A program made the position numbers and the translations under genes. From Candidatus Loosdrechtia aerotolerans (GTDB taxonomy: Bacteria > Planctomycetota > Brocadiia > Brocadiales > Brocadiaceae), in NCBI GenBank assembly GCA_021646405.1, contig SOER01000005.1, positions 62,001 through 126,000 on the forward strand: a stretch of DNA of 64,000 nt. Direction: 5' to 3'. The notes beneath the pieces were generated by a model. The model was given only the letters and a program-made list of their open reading frames with translations, did no database searches and was not told the origin of the DNA. Positions 17,964 to 27,590 of this stretch are shown one piece after another. Within the stretch, counting starts at the first letter, position 1, and each line of letters starts with the position of its first letter.

Positions 17964-18788
17964 ATGGATTTTATTTTAGGTGCTACAATAACATTAGGTA
18001 TCCTGGGTATGATTTTTGGTATTGGGCTGGCAATAGCATCAGATACCTTTGCTGTTAAAGTTGATCCGCGTATTGATAGTATTAATGAAATTCTCCCCGG
18101 TGCAAATTGTGGTGCCTGCAACCAGCCTGGTTGTAATGGTTTCGCACAGGCTGTTGTAGAGGGGAAGGCACTGGTAAGCGATTGTTCTGTAGGACAAGCG
18201 ACCGTGGCACAACGTATAGCAAATATTATGGGGGTTACATTTGAGAAAAGGGAACGTAGTATTTCTGTTGTGATGTGCCATGCAAGGGGTGTTAAGGATA
18301 AATTTACGTATGATGGAATTAAGGACTGCCGCGCTGCAAATATTATTGGTGGTGGTTTTTTAGGCTGTGATTACGGTTGCCTGGGGTTTGGTACATGTGT
18401 TGAGGCCTGTAAATTCGAGGCTATGTATATGGGAAAGGATGGTCTTCCCAAAGTTATTGAGGATCGCTGTACGGGTTGCGGAAAATGTGCTGTCGTCTGT
18501 CCAAGGAATATTATCAGTATGGTGCCGGAATCTAAGAGGGTACATGTCCGGTGCAAGTCTCTTGATAAGGGTGCAGTTGCCAGAAAGACTTGCCAGGACT
18601 CCTGCATAGCATGCAAACAATGCGAAAAGAAATGTCCCTATGATGCTATCCATGTGCAGAATAACCTTGCTGTGATCGATTATAACAAATGTACCTCATG
18701 TGGAAAATGTGTGGAGGTTTGTCCGAATCATACCATAATCAATTTTGCCAGGGAAAAAAGCCGTTCCATGAGTACCATATTAGCTTAA
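17964..18788 (+). CDS. rnfB: Electron transport complex subunit RnfB (ferredoxin-type)
   Basis: RnfB passes electrons between ferredoxin and the membrane Rnf complex. Seen in order are an N-terminal membrane helix (ILGATITLGILGMIFGIGLA), a 4Fe-4S domain (NCGACNQPGCNGFA ... SDC), then CxxxC..C clusters, and a set of bacterial-type CxxCxxCxxxCP ferredoxin motifs (CTGCGKCAVVCP, CIACKQCEKKCP, CTSCGKCVEVCP). Length 274 fits. A ribosome-binding site (GGAG) precedes the ATG. No other rnf gene is adjacent, so it may serve an rnf cluster elsewhere or another membrane oxidoreductase. Confidence 0.92.
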   Translation: MDFILGATITLGILGMIFGIGLAIASDTFAVKVDPRIDSINEILPGANCGACNQPGCNGFAQAVVEGKALVSDCSVGQATVAQRIANIMGVTFEKRERSISVVMCHARGVKDKFTYDGIKDCRAANIIGGGFLGCDYGCLGFGTCVEACKFEAMYMGKDGLPKVIEDRCTGCGKCAVVCPRNIISMVPESKRVHVRCKSLDKGAVARKTCQDSCIACKQCEKKCPYDAIHVQNNLAVIDYNKCTSCGKCVEVCPNHTIINFAREKSRSMSTILA

Positions 18789-18894
18789 GAACTTTTACTT
18801 CGGGGATACAGAGAATAAACACTGATTTTTGGAATAGAAAACTAACGGTAAAACGCTTATCTGCAAAAATCTGTATCCTGTATAAATAGCATAC

Positions 18895-19629
18895 ATGCAT
18901 CAAAATCGTTTTTATATACCAGAAGCTCCTGCAACCCGGGAAATATGGATTGAAGGCAGGGAGGCCCATCATATCCTGCATGTCAAACGGGCAAAACCGG
19001 GAAGTGAAATTATATTATTTGATGGGAAAGGAATTGAATATCTTGCACGTGTTGCTGAGATTACCGACAGTAAATTAAAGGTATCCATTGAGCAGTCGAA
19101 GGATATCGACAGGGAACCGAACATCAATATTACTATTGCATTTTCTATCCCAAAAGGAAAACTCGTAGGTTTTTTAATCCAGAAGTGTGTTGAATTAGGG
19201 GTAAAAACATTAATCCCTGTCCATTGCGAACGAAGTGTCGTCAATATTCGGGACAGACATGATATGAAACTGGAAAGATGGAACAGGATTGTGGTTGAGG
19301 CTTCCAAACAATGTAAACGAAATTCTATTACGAAGGTAGAGAAGGTAATACCGCTAAATGCCCTGATAAAAACTGCCAGTAACTATGATCTTTCTCTCAT
19401 TGCAAGTACTGAACTCAATGCCAGAACCTTAAAGAGTGTATTAGGAGAGCACCCTCTGATAAAAAAGATTATTTGTCTTGTCGGTCCTGAAGGCGGTTTT
19501 GTCAGGCATGAAATTGAAATAGCAATAGAGGCAGGTTTCATCCCCGTTAGTATCGGGGATTCAACACTAAGGATTGAAACAGCAGCTATCGCAATCTCTT
19601 CTATGTTCCTCTATGCATATTCTGGTTAG
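18895..19629 (+). CDS. rsmE: 16S rRNA (uracil1498-N3)-methyltransferase
   Basis: SPOUT-fold methyltransferase acting on U1498 of 16S rRNA. The 244-residue protein has the N-terminal PUA-like part (FYIPEAP, HHILHVKRAKPG) and the C-terminal knot with LVGPEGGFVRHEIE, LGDSTLRIETA-type sequence (IGDSTLRIETAAIA), all diagnostic. About 100 bp after rnfB and convergent with the Hsp20 gene. Confidence 0.94.
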   Translation: MHQNRFYIPEAPATREIWIEGREAHHILHVKRAKPGSEIILFDGKGIEYLARVAEITDSKLKVSIEQSKDIDREPNINITIAFSIPKGKLVGFLIQKCVELGVKTLIPVHCERSVVNIRDRHDMKLERWNRIVVEASKQCKRNSITKVEKVIPLNALIKTASNYDLSLIASTELNARTLKSVLGEHPLIKKIICLVGPEGGFVRHEIEIAIEAGFIPVSIGDSTLRIETAAIAISSMFLYAYSG

Positions 19630-19680
19630 AATTGTGTATCTGTTATGATTGAGGTCTTCAATCCACCTTTTCTAAATGAA

Positions 19681-19714
19681 GGCAAATATCCTTGTTTATT
19701 TTAGGATACTTGCC
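19681..19714. terminator. Hairpin between convergent rsmE and hsp20 genes
   Basis: Arms GGCAAATATCC/GGATACTTGCC (one mismatch) with a 12-nt AT-rich loop, between two converging stops. The T-tract is poor, so it may be a weak bidirectional terminator. Confidence 0.45.
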
Positions 19715-19730
19715 CTCATCCACATCAGTC

Positions 19731-20180
19731 TTACATAGCTTTGACTGTGATTTGTTTTGGTCTCATTGCTTCTTTCTTTTCCATCATAATTTCCAGCACA
19801 CCGTTCTTACATTCTGCTGTTATCCTATCAGGATCAACAGAGCTCGGTAAATCAATTGAACGTGAGAAGTTCCCGTAGCGTCTTTCCATGCGATAAAAAT
19901 TCCTTCCCTTCTCTTCTCTTTCTTCTTTCTTCTCTCCTGTCAATAAAAGGGTATTATTTCGTATGGAAATGTTTATATCGTTCGGATTAACGCCTGGTAT
20001 TTCTGCCTTTACCATAACTCTGTCTGCCGTTTCTGCCAGATCAATGGGGGGCATCCATCCCGTTATTTCAGCGGTAGGTTCTTCCCAGCCTCTGAAGAAA
20101 CGGTCGAACACCCGGCTTAACTCGTCGTGCAGTGAGGTAATGGCTGGCAACCGTGACCATTTCGTAAGTTCTCTTGGCAT
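19731..20180 (-). CDS. Hsp20/alpha-crystallin small heat shock protein (copy 1)
   Basis: ATP-independent holdase chaperone. The start is the ATG at 20180 (MPRELTKWSRLP), because AAAGGAGAT lies 6 nt upstream; an upstream ATG lacks this. The alpha-crystallin domain covers about residues 45-140 with AEIPGVNPNDINISI, an EKKEEREEKGRNFYRMERRYGNF-type loop (seen in shorter pieces) and FSRSIDLPSSVDPDRI, then the GVLEIMMEKK strand. Closely related to the next gene 145 bp upstream, so the pair arose by tandem duplication. Confidence 0.93.
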   Translation of the reverse strand: MPRELTKWSRLPAITSLHDELSRVFDRFFRGWEEPTAEITGWMPPIDLAETADRVMVKAEIPGVNPNDINISIRNNTLLLTGEKKEEREEKGRNFYRMERRYGNFSRSIDLPSSVDPDRITAECKNGVLEIMMEKKEAMRPKQITVKAM

Positions 20181-20325
20181 GTTGTATCTCCTTTCGAACA
20201 AAAAACTAGAAGAAAAAACTCATACTATCATCATAAATAGCCTTCAAATGATATACTAGATTGATTATCAATAGAGTATTCAGGTACAAAGACCATTCAA
20301 TTCTCTATTCGCATCAGCCAGGTCT

Positions 20326-20781
20326 CTACTCGGTCTTTATTGGTATCTGTTTTGGTCTTGCTGCCTCTTTCTTTTCCATGGTAATTTCAAGTACGCCATT
20401 TCTATATTCTGCATTTACCCTGTCTGGATTCACTGAACTCGGAAGATCAATGGTACGTGAGAATTTTCCATAGCGCCTTTCTATGCAATAATAGTTTTTT
20501 CCTTTTTCTTCTTTTTCCTCTTTCTTCTCACCATTGAGCATGAGTGTATTTCCCTGGACTGAGATATTTATATCATGCGGATCAATCCCCGGCAGTTCTG
20601 CCTTTACAAAGATCTTATCATCTGACTCTGACAAGTCTACCGGAGGAGCCCATGTGCCAGCTTCTATAGCACCAGGTTCCATATCCCATTCCCTGAAGAA
20701 ACGATCAATCATCCGGTTCATTTCATCCTGAAGCGAAGAAATGGTTGGTAAACGTGACCACCTAGCAAGTTGTCGTGCCAT
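20326..20781 (-). CDS. Hsp20/alpha-crystallin small heat shock protein (copy 2)
   Basis: Tandem paralogue of the neighbouring Hsp20, 151 residues, with AELPGIDPHDINISV, FSRTIDLPSSVNPDRV and GVLEITMEKKE. The start ATG at 20781 is preceded by AAAGGAGAT at the same spacing as copy 1. Each copy has its own leader region, so they may be expressed separately. No CIRCE element was seen upstream. Confidence 0.93.
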   Translation of the reverse strand: MARQLARWSRLPTISSLQDEMNRMIDRFFREWDMEPGAIEAGTWAPPVDLSESDDKIFVKAELPGIDPHDINISVQGNTLMLNGEKKEEKEEKGKNYYCIERRYGKFSRTIDLPSSVNPDRVNAEYRNGVLEITMEKKEAARPKQIPIKTE

Positions 20782-21690
20782 GTGTATCTCCTTTCAAAGT
20801 AAAAAGTACAACGCAAATATTCAATAGAACACAACTTATGTTATGGAAATTTCTTGTAAGACTGATATATCATACTATTAAAGTTACCATGGGGTATGGT
20901 ACAGAGAAATCTCCTTTTCCCTCCCCCTTACTCCCATATGCATCAAGCTAAGCTTTAGTAACTTACTCGCCTGTTGCTGGCCTGTTCCCAAACCATGCGC
21001 TGGGCCTGCCTCTTCCTCTTGTTCCCAAACTCTGTTTGGGAACACAATGGGCATCGAAACTCTGTTTCGAGGATGAAACACGAAACAGAGTTTCGCTAAA
21101 GGTGTTCCCAAACAGAGTTTGGGAACAAGCCGGTAGTAGCCCAACAAGCCAGTGGCAGGCCAAGCAGAGACGCAAGATTTTGCGTTTCTACTAAGACTTA
21201 GCTTGATGCATATGCCCTTACTCTCCCTCCAGAGGGGGACAGCCTCCTTGCGGATGCGATAAGTTCGCTGATTTTTGTCATCATAGGGGAAAGCATTTAC
21301 TCAGGGCAATCAGAGAAAAAGCCTTTTGGGCTTTGGGAAAAATACAATAAGGTATCTTCAGCCCCATGCATGCACCTGTCCCCTCTGGCTCATCCTTGCC
21401 CACATATTTTCAACCCGATAACTGGATATGAAGCACGAAATCCGAAACAAATTCCAAAATACAAAATTCCAATGGAAAAAACCGTGTTTTGAACATTTGA
21501 AAATTGAAATTGAGAATTTGTTTCGTATTTCGTGTTTAGCATTTCGGATTTCACTATCGAAGGGGGAGGGATCTTTTCTCTTTATCTCCTCTCCCACGTA
21601 TGAGATTGTCTCAACAACTGCATTCTTTACAAGAAATTCCACAACCTGGCAGGGAACTTCAAATACAACTTCCGAATCTTCAAAATATCT
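20782..21690. other. Gene-free 0.9-kb stretch holding two nested palindromic repeats
   Basis: Between hsp20 and the end of hemC no coding gene is supported. It holds the large palindromic element at 20934-21217 and a second imperfect palindrome at about 21428-21550, whose arms read GAAATCCGAAACAAATTC and GAATTTGTTTCGTATTTC. ORFs across it are translations of these repeats. Confidence 0.75.
20934..21217. repeat. Nested palindromic repeat, family GTTCCCAAAC/ATGCATCAAGCTAAG, copy 1
   Basis: Outer arms CATATGCATCAAGCTAAG (left) and its complement ending ATGCATATG (right). The inner part is built of GTTCCCAAACTCTGTTTG and GAAACTCTGTTTCG dyads in both orientations. Related copies are at 48334-48545 and 62242-62545. 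This copy lacks the AACCTGAATAATTAC outer ends of the other two. Confidence 0.85.
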
Positions 21691-22647
21691 TTATATATGG
21701 TTAATCGTCTTCTGAAATTGCTCGCGGATCTCGTTTAAGATTTTCATACCGCCATTTTCCAGCATTCTCTGGGCAAGCTCATCCCCTGTCTTTTCAGCTT
21801 GACTGACAGAGCCACTCTGTCTATCCCGTACAGCCTTTACACCGTCCACAGAACAGATAATTGCCTCAAGATGTACATCATCCCCCTGTATGTGGGCATA
21901 AGCCCCTATGGGAACCTGACAACCACCTTCAAGCCTTGCTAATAAGGCCCGTTCTGCTTCTACGGCAATTCTTGTCTGTGGATCATTCATACCTGAGATA
22001 ATTTTCTCAATTCGGGGATCATTTTTCCGTATTTCAATACACAACGAACCCTGCCCTACGGCGGGCAGCATTATATCAGAAGGTATGACTTGACTGATTT
22101 GACCCGGATAATTCATTCTCAGCAATCCGGCATGGGCCAGGATAATGCCCTCCATATCTGCAGTCTCGAGCTTTCTCAGCCGGGTATCCAGATTGCCGCG
22201 CAGATCAAGGATCCTGAGATCCGGTCTAAATGCCATCAACTGCGCCCTTCTCCGGAGACTGCTGGTACCAATCCGTGCGCCATGCGGTAAGTTTTCCAGA
22301 GTAGCATTGTTGCTACTAATAAGTACGTCGCGGGGATCTTCACGCCTGGGCGTTGCACCGATGATTAACTCCTCATGAATCTCCGTTGGCACATCTTTGG
22401 CGCTATGAACAGCAATATCGATCTTCTTGTCAATGAGGGCAACTTCCAATTCCTTGGTGAACAGACCGACTCCACCTAAACGTGATAAGGGGGCATCAGT
22501 GATTTTATCACCTTTTGTCGTTATTTTTTCAACACGAAATTCATATCCAGGATTTAATCGTTTTAGTTCAGATATAACCCAATTCGTCTGGATTAAAGCG
22601 AGTTTACTCCCTCTGGAACCAACGACGATCTGTTTTTCATTTACCAA
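21691..22647 (-). CDS. hemC: Porphobilinogen deaminase (hydroxymethylbilane synthase)
   Basis: Polymerises four porphobilinogens to hydroxymethylbilane in haem and corrin synthesis. The dipyrromethane-cofactor cysteine is in LEGGCQVPIG (about residue 243). Substrate-binding segments VGSRGSKLAL, HSAKDVPTE, GTSSLRRRAQL and LRGNLDTRLRKL are present. Length 318 is normal. Product supply for tetrapyrroles also feeds the corrinoid system at the left end. Confidence 0.96.
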   Translation of the reverse strand: MVNEKQIVVGSRGSKLALIQTNWVISELKRLNPGYEFRVEKITTKGDKITDAPLSRLGGVGLFTKELEVALIDKKIDIAVHSAKDVPTEIHEELIIGATPRREDPRDVLISSNNATLENLPHGARIGTSSLRRRAQLMAFRPDLRILDLRGNLDTRLRKLETADMEGIILAHAGLLRMNYPGQISQVIPSDIMLPAVGQGSLCIEIRKNDPRIEKIISGMNDPQTRIAVEAERALLARLEGGCQVPIGAYAHIQGDDVHLEAIICSVDGVKAVRDRQSGSVSQAEKTGDELAQRMLENGGMKILNEIREQFQKTINHI

Positions 22648-22712
22648 TGCTTGTCCTCTCCAATTTTATAATATTATTACATACTTATAAATCTATTCAA
22701 ATAAAGTTTTTT

Positions 22713-22741
22713 ATCATAACACAATCTATAAAATGTGTCAA
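22713..22741 (-). promoter_or_regulatory. Sigma-70-type promoter for hemC
   Basis: On the minus strand TTGACA (22741-22736), 17-bp spacer, TATGAT (22718-22713), ending about 65 bp before the hemC start. Confidence 0.8.
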
Positions 22742-22891
22742 ACTAAATGAAACTATTGAAATTTTAAATATTCCACTAGGTTTATGGCAGGTTTTTATGG
22801 TAAGATTTTCAGTAAGAATTGATTTTCATTATTTCTCATACTATCGGTTTTATTTTCCCTGGAATAAAAATTTGACAGGAGAATATCTTCT

Positions 22892-24730
22892 ATGAAAATA
22901 AGCTGTTGTCTCAGAACATATATTCTTACTGCCTTCATACTACTTTTATTCCCATTCCTGGCATTCGGAGAAACCTCTCTTTTTACCTTACGTGTAACGA
23001 GCTTAAAAGACCACATTTCTGCCGGTGATACTCTGCCCATTATTGTTACTATCACCATTCCTCCGGAACATTATATTTATAAAGACCAGATTACGGTAGA
23101 GAGCGGGGATCCTGCACAATTTACCGTGATATCGACGGAGCTTCCTCCTGAGAAGGTCAAGCATGATCCATTCCTGGAAGAAGAAGTGGCAATTTACGAA
23201 GAGCGTGTGGAGATAAAATCGCTCCTTCAAACATCACAGTACCTTCCTGCTGACATCTACAATCTGGAGATTAAGGTACATTACCAGGGGTGTTCAAAGG
23301 TAATTTGTTATGCCCCTAAAACTGAAACCCTTGCAGTTCCGGTACGCATAGGACCACCCGTAAAAGGGGAACCACCGGCAAGAGAAGAATCTGCCCCATT
23401 GGGAGAAAAGCCAGGCCCAATTCCGGTACCTGAAAAATCAGAGGAAGCAAGCACCTTCCAAAAAACACTTGAGACGAAAGGCATCCTTATCACAATAATC
23501 CTTATCTTCCTGGCAGGTGTTGGTTTAAGCTTTACTCCGTGCATATACCCCATGATACCCATTACTATAGCAGTAATTGGCGGACAAGCGGCAGGGGATC
23601 AGGTCAGAAGGCCATTTACCGCATTCCTCCTCTCATTAGTTTATGTCCTTGGTATTTCTATCGTTTATTCAACCCTGGGTGTCATTGCGGCCTCTACAGG
23701 AGAATTATTTGGCTCTGCATTACAAAACCCATGGGTCATAGGATTTATCGCAGCAATATTTATAGCACTTGCCCTCAGTATGTTTGGCGTATATACCCTG
23801 CAAGTTCCGTCCTTTATTTCTGACCGGCTGGGAGCAAAGAGGGGGAAAGGGTTCATGGGGATATTTATTATGGGATTAATTTCAGGAATCATTGCCTCCC
23901 CCTGTATCGGTCCTGTCCTTGCCAGTTTGTTGGTCTATATTGCTACTACAGGAAACAGGTTTCTGGGGTTCTGGATGCTTTTTATCTTTGCATGGGGACT
24001 TGGCATGCCCCTGCTCATTTTAGGAACCTTCTCCGGCGCCATAAAGGCCTTACCAAAGTCAGGAAAGTGGATGGTAACAGTCGAAAGGATATTTGGATTC
24101 CTCTTAATTGGAGCTGCCCTTTACTACTTAAGGATTATCATACCAAAAGATGTTTTTGTTGTTCTCCTGGGAATATTCCTGATTGTCATTGCGGTATTCT
24201 CAGGTGGTTTCGATATCCTGACTCACAGGAGTTCTTACTTCCAGCGCGCAAAGAAGGCCTTCGGCATTACAGCATTCATCTTCGGTGCCTATTTCCTCGT
24301 GGGACATCTTATGATCAAAGGATTGATTTTGCCAGCATTCTCACCCACACCTCCTTCATCGGCTGTATCACCACAGGAAGATATCCGTTGGATAACAGAC
24401 AAGGAAGAGGGCATGAGAAAGGCCAGGGCTGAAAATAAGGTAGCAATGATCGATTTTTGGGCGGAGTGGTGTGCAGCATGTATTGAAATGGATAAGATTA
24501 CCTATAAAGACTCGGCGGTTATTCAGGAACTACAGAGGTTTGTGAATATCAAGATTGACTGTACCAATCTCAATGACCCCGGAATCAAACAATTATGGGC
24601 TACCTACGGTGTTGTCGGTTTACCTACCGTTGTGTTTATCAACAGAGATGGAACAATTGCAGAGGACAAGACAGTCACAGGGTTTATGAATCCCAGGAAA
24701 TTTTTGACTATCCTCCGGAGTTTTGAGTAG
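22892..24730 (+). CDS. dsbD: Thiol:disulfide interchange protein DsbD
   Basis: Carries reducing power from cytoplasmic thioredoxin across the inner membrane, for disulfide isomerisation and cytochrome c maturation. Seen in order: a signal peptide (residues about 1-26); a periplasmic alpha domain with C134 and C139; eight-helix membrane domain with C217 in LSFTPCIYPM and C338 in IASPCIGPV; and a C-terminal thioredoxin domain with WAEWCAAC (C527/C530). Length 612 is full. In an organism rich in c-type cytochromes this fits cytochrome maturation. It converges with plsY, the stops being only 4 bp apart. Confidence 0.95.
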   Translation: MKISCCLRTYILTAFILLLFPFLAFGETSLFTLRVTSLKDHISAGDTLPIIVTITIPPEHYIYKDQITVESGDPAQFTVISTELPPEKVKHDPFLEEEVAIYEERVEIKSLLQTSQYLPADIYNLEIKVHYQGCSKVICYAPKTETLAVPVRIGPPVKGEPPAREESAPLGEKPGPIPVPEKSEEASTFQKTLETKGILITIILIFLAGVGLSFTPCIYPMIPITIAVIGGQAAGDQVRRPFTAFLLSLVYVLGISIVYSTLGVIAASTGELFGSALQNPWVIGFIAAIFIALALSMFGVYTLQVPSFISDRLGAKRGKGFMGIFIMGLISGIIASPCIGPVLASLLVYIATTGNRFLGFWMLFIFAWGLGMPLLILGTFSGAIKALPKSGKWMVTVERIFGFLLIGAALYYLRIIIPKDVFVVLLGIFLIVIAVFSGGFDILTHRSSYFQRAKKAFGITAFIFGAYFLVGHLMIKGLILPAFSPTPPSSAVSPQEDIRWITDKEEGMRKARAENKVAMIDFWAEWCAACIEMDKITYKDSAVIQELQRFVNIKIDCTNLNDPGIKQLWATYGVVGLPTVVFINRDGTIAEDKTVTGFMNPRKFLTILRSFE

Positions 24731-24734
24731 TACC

Positions 24735-25349
24735 CTATGATCCTACTTTATTTTCTGTACCATTTATTATTCTCTTAATATTTGTTTTATGACGAACAAC
24801 AAGAAGGACAGAAATGAACATGGAAAATAACGTTAAGTAAAGCCCGTTACCGAAAGGATCTTTACTCAATGTTATTAAACATACAACTAACGATACTGAG
24901 GCAAGCATAGAGCCCAGGGATATATAACGGGAAAGAGCAACTGTCAATACCCATACTCCTGCAGAGATAAAGAGCGATAAAGGGGCTAACCATAAAAATA
25001 CACCACAACCGGTTGCGGCAGCTTTTCCCCCCTTAAAACGGAGGAAGACGGGAAATGTATGACCGCATATTGCTCCTAACCCGCACAATATCAACAACAG
25101 ATTATGTCCATACCCGGAAACTAGCCGGTCAAAAAGAAAGACCGGCAGAAAACCCTTTACCATATCCAGGATAAATACAATAATACCATAGGGCCTGCCA
25201 ACTACCCTTCCAACATTTGTTGCACCCGGATTACCACTGCCATGCTGTCTGATATCAATACCTTTTACCCCTTTGGCTATCAGGAATCCAAAGGGAATAC
25301 TACCAATACAATACGAAATAATTGGCCCAATAATATTCTGTATTATCAC
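24735..25349 (-). CDS. plsY: Acyl-phosphate:glycerol-3-phosphate acyltransferase PlsY
   Basis: Multi-pass membrane enzyme that adds the first acyl chain to glycerol 3-phosphate. Conserved loops GSIPFG, GSGNPGATNVGR, KGGKAAATGCGVF and the hydrophobic helices are visible. The open frame extends to 25388, but GTG at 25349, preceded by GAAGGGG, is the better start and avoids overlap with the upstream kinase gene. It would use the gpsA product. Neighbours suggest an envelope lipid cluster. Confidence 0.92.
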   Translation of the reverse strand: MIIQNIIGPIISYCIGSIPFGFLIAKGVKGIDIRQHGSGNPGATNVGRVVGRPYGIIVFILDMVKGFLPVFLFDRLVSGYGHNLLLILCGLGAICGHTFPVFLRFKGGKAAATGCGVFLWLAPLSLFISAGVWVLTVALSRYISLGSMLASVSLVVCLITLSKDPFGNGLYLTLFSMFISVLLVVRHKTNIKRIINGTENKVGS

Positions 25350-25363
25350 AGTTACCCCTTCTT

Positions 25364-26266
25364 TCAGAAAATACCGAAGATCCGCCACCAGAATTTATGA
25401 AAAGAATAGTACGACTGATACTGCCGAAGAAATCGCTTCCAATCTCTATGAACCACGGTATCACATGTCATATAATACTTAAGAAACCTGATCCTGTCAG
25501 CCTTAGATATCAGACTAACTTTTCGGCTAAAAGAACTATTATATGACGATCTTGAGAGCCAGAATACCTTTTCAATGAAACGATCAAGACGCTGTAAATT
25601 TTTCATCCTTTGACGGAGTGTCAAACTCTCTGAAACAACTGATTTATCCAGGTCTATAATATAGGCATCGAATTCTCCGTTTTCACCCTCTTTTATAAGG
25701 ATATTCTTTAGGTGTAAGTCCGCATGGTAAATACCAATATCATGCATCTTTCTTATCAGTTTTATTAAAGCAAAAATAATAACTTTTTTCTGTTTTTGTA
25801 TCTTTTCAAAAGGAGATTCCTTAAGGAATTGCATTATGTCAACAGCACCGGATATCTCTTTTGATATAAAATTTGCCCGGTAAAATACGCCCAGAAACAT
25901 TCTTTTTGTAACAGCAATAACTTCAGCAGTGGGTACCCCTTTCTGAGAAGCAACCTCGTTTATACCTATATCAATTAAAGGCCGGTCTCCGTTCAAAAAA
26001 ACACCGCCAAACAGTTTTCCAAACAGTCCGCCATGCCGGTAATTCTTAATAATCAACCGTTCTGCATGGTTTTCCTTTAGAGGAACAGAGATGTAATTTC
26101 CTCTTCCGGACTTCATACCAGCGTTATCTCCGTATCTCTTATAAAGAGATTCTGTATCGCATAGTATGTGTTGTATACATTCCTGATACCCTTCTTTTAC
26201 CAATACGGTTAGCTTACCTCTTTTAACTACCGAAAAAGATACTGGTATTTTTTGTTGATACAACAT
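25364..26266 (-). CDS. Lipopolysaccharide kinase, Kdo kinase/WaaP family
   Basis: Protein-kinase-like fold that phosphorylates Kdo or heptose of the LPS core at the cytoplasmic membrane face. The catalytic loop is YHADLHLKNILI (HxDLxxxN) at about residues 180-191 and the metal motif is YIIDLDKS. N-terminal IIKNYRHGGLFGKLF carries the likely ATP-contacting lysine. Length 300 is a little above KdkA (about 240). It lies beside a heptosyltransferase on the opposite strand, supporting a role in LPS core assembly. Confidence 0.85.
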   Translation of the reverse strand: MLYQQKIPVSFSVVKRGKLTVLVKEGYQECIQHILCDTESLYKRYGDNAGMKSGRGNYISVPLKENHAERLIIKNYRHGGLFGKLFGGVFLNGDRPLIDIGINEVASQKGVPTAEVIAVTKRMFLGVFYRANFISKEISGAVDIMQFLKESPFEKIQKQKKVIIFALIKLIRKMHDIGIYHADLHLKNILIKEGENGEFDAYIIDLDKSVVSESLTLRQRMKNLQRLDRFIEKVFWLSRSSYNSSFSRKVSLISKADRIRFLKYYMTCDTVVHRDWKRFLRQYQSYYSFHKFWWRIFGIF

Positions 26267-26359
26267 AATACTACCCTGTTATTAATAATATCCAATCAAT
26301 ACTTGGTCCTTCATTATATATAAGGAGACAGATCATTACAAACTTAATCAGAAATGTTA

Positions 26360-26388
26360 TTGAAAACGGACTTCATACGGGTTATAGT
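26360..26388 (+). promoter_or_regulatory. Promoter for the heptosyltransferase gene
   Basis: TTGAAA (26360-26365), 17-bp spacer, TATAGT (26383-26388), 45 bp upstream of the start, in the divergent region with the Kdo-kinase-like gene. Confidence 0.65.
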
Positions 26389-26432
26389 ATTATCTTAAGT
26401 CTTTAGAATAAACTCTGTTAAAGAATATTCCA

Positions 26433-27518
26433 TTGAAAAAGCACTTCAGTAATCCCAAAAACATCCTTGTTGTTCGTTTAGGCGCAATGGGTGACGTCGT
26501 CCATGTTATCCCCGCCGTAAAAAATTTGAGGGCGGCATTTCCCTGCGCATATATTGCATGGCTCATAGAGGATAAACTAAAAGACCTGGCAGAAAGCATT
26601 CCGGAGATAGACGAGGTTATTGTCTTTCCCAGAAAGCAATGGCAGAACGATCTCAAACACCCCCGAAAATATGGTAAAATACTATCAGAACTACGGGTAT
26701 TTTTACAAAAATTACGGTATAAAAGGTACGACATCACACTGGATTTCCATGGTAATTTTAAAAGCGGATTATTGACGTTTTTAAGTAATGCAAAAACAAA
26801 GGTTGGCTTTTCAAAAGAATACTGTAAGGAATTTAACTTTATTTTTAGTAACAAACATATAACCCCACGTCAAAAAAAAATACACAGGGTTCATAAATAT
26901 CAGAGCCTTGTACACGGCCTGGGAATTACCACATCTGATCAAAAACCCTCCTTTTCTATTCCGGATAGCGATCATCTGTACATCAATAATTTTATACAGC
27001 AGAACAACCTTCATGAAAAGCCCATTGCAATAATCCATCCGGGCACAAGTGTATTTGGGAAATTTAAGCGCTGGCAATCTAAAAATTATGCCATTCTTGC
27101 AGACCAATTAATACAGAAACTTCAATACTCAGTTATTTTTACATGGGGTCCTTCAGAATATACTATCGTAGAAGAAATTATGTCCCTTATGCACCAAAGG
27201 GCAACGATCGCATGCAGAACATCATCGGCAAAGCAATTGATTGCATTATTACAACGGGCAGACCTTTTTATTGGCTGTGATACCGGCCCTACCCACATTG
27301 CCTCGTGTATGGGAATTCCAACGATTGCTCTTTTTGGTCCCAAGGACCCTGTGATTTATGCCCCCTATGGTGAAAATACGATAACTGTAAGGAAGGATAT
27401 ATCATGCAGCCCGTGCGAGAGACGAACATGCAGCCATGTTACCTGTATAAATTCCATAATACCGGAAGATATATTTCGTGAGATTAGTAATTTACATTTA
27501 ACTAGAAAAGAAATTTGA
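26433..27518 (+). CDS. Glycosyltransferase family 9 (LPS heptosyltransferase)
   Basis: Adds heptose to the LPS inner core. The N-terminal NILVVRLGAMGDVVHVIPAV and C-terminal DTGPTHIASCMGIPTIALFG are diagnostic for GT9. A Cys-rich C-terminus (CSPCERRTCSHVTC) is common in this family. The start is a TTG at 26433, since no ATG precedes the conserved N-terminal strand. 361 residues. Transcribed from its own promoter, divergent from the Kdo-kinase-like gene. Heptosyltransferase I versus II cannot be decided. Confidence 0.9.
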   Translation: MKKHFSNPKNILVVRLGAMGDVVHVIPAVKNLRAAFPCAYIAWLIEDKLKDLAESIPEIDEVIVFPRKQWQNDLKHPRKYGKILSELRVFLQKLRYKRYDITLDFHGNFKSGLLTFLSNAKTKVGFSKEYCKEFNFIFSNKHITPRQKKIHRVHKYQSLVHGLGITTSDQKPSFSIPDSDHLYINNFIQQNNLHEKPIAIIHPGTSVFGKFKRWQSKNYAILADQLIQKLQYSVIFTWGPSEYTIVEEIMSLMHQRATIACRTSSAKQLIALLQRADLFIGCDTGPTHIASCMGIPTIALFGPKDPVIYAPYGENTITVRKDISCSPCERRTCSHVTCINSIIPEDIFREISNLHLTRKEI

Positions 27519-27590
27519 CTTTTTCTCTATCGCTTGATATTATAACGCCTTATTATCTATACCAATATTTCAAGAAGGAGACTGTTAATT

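Noticed and set aside
20884-21175. Two minus-strand ORFs in the hsp20-hemC gap
   Set aside because: Their sequence is translation of the GTTCCCAAAC palindromic repeat, which is also translated elsewhere.
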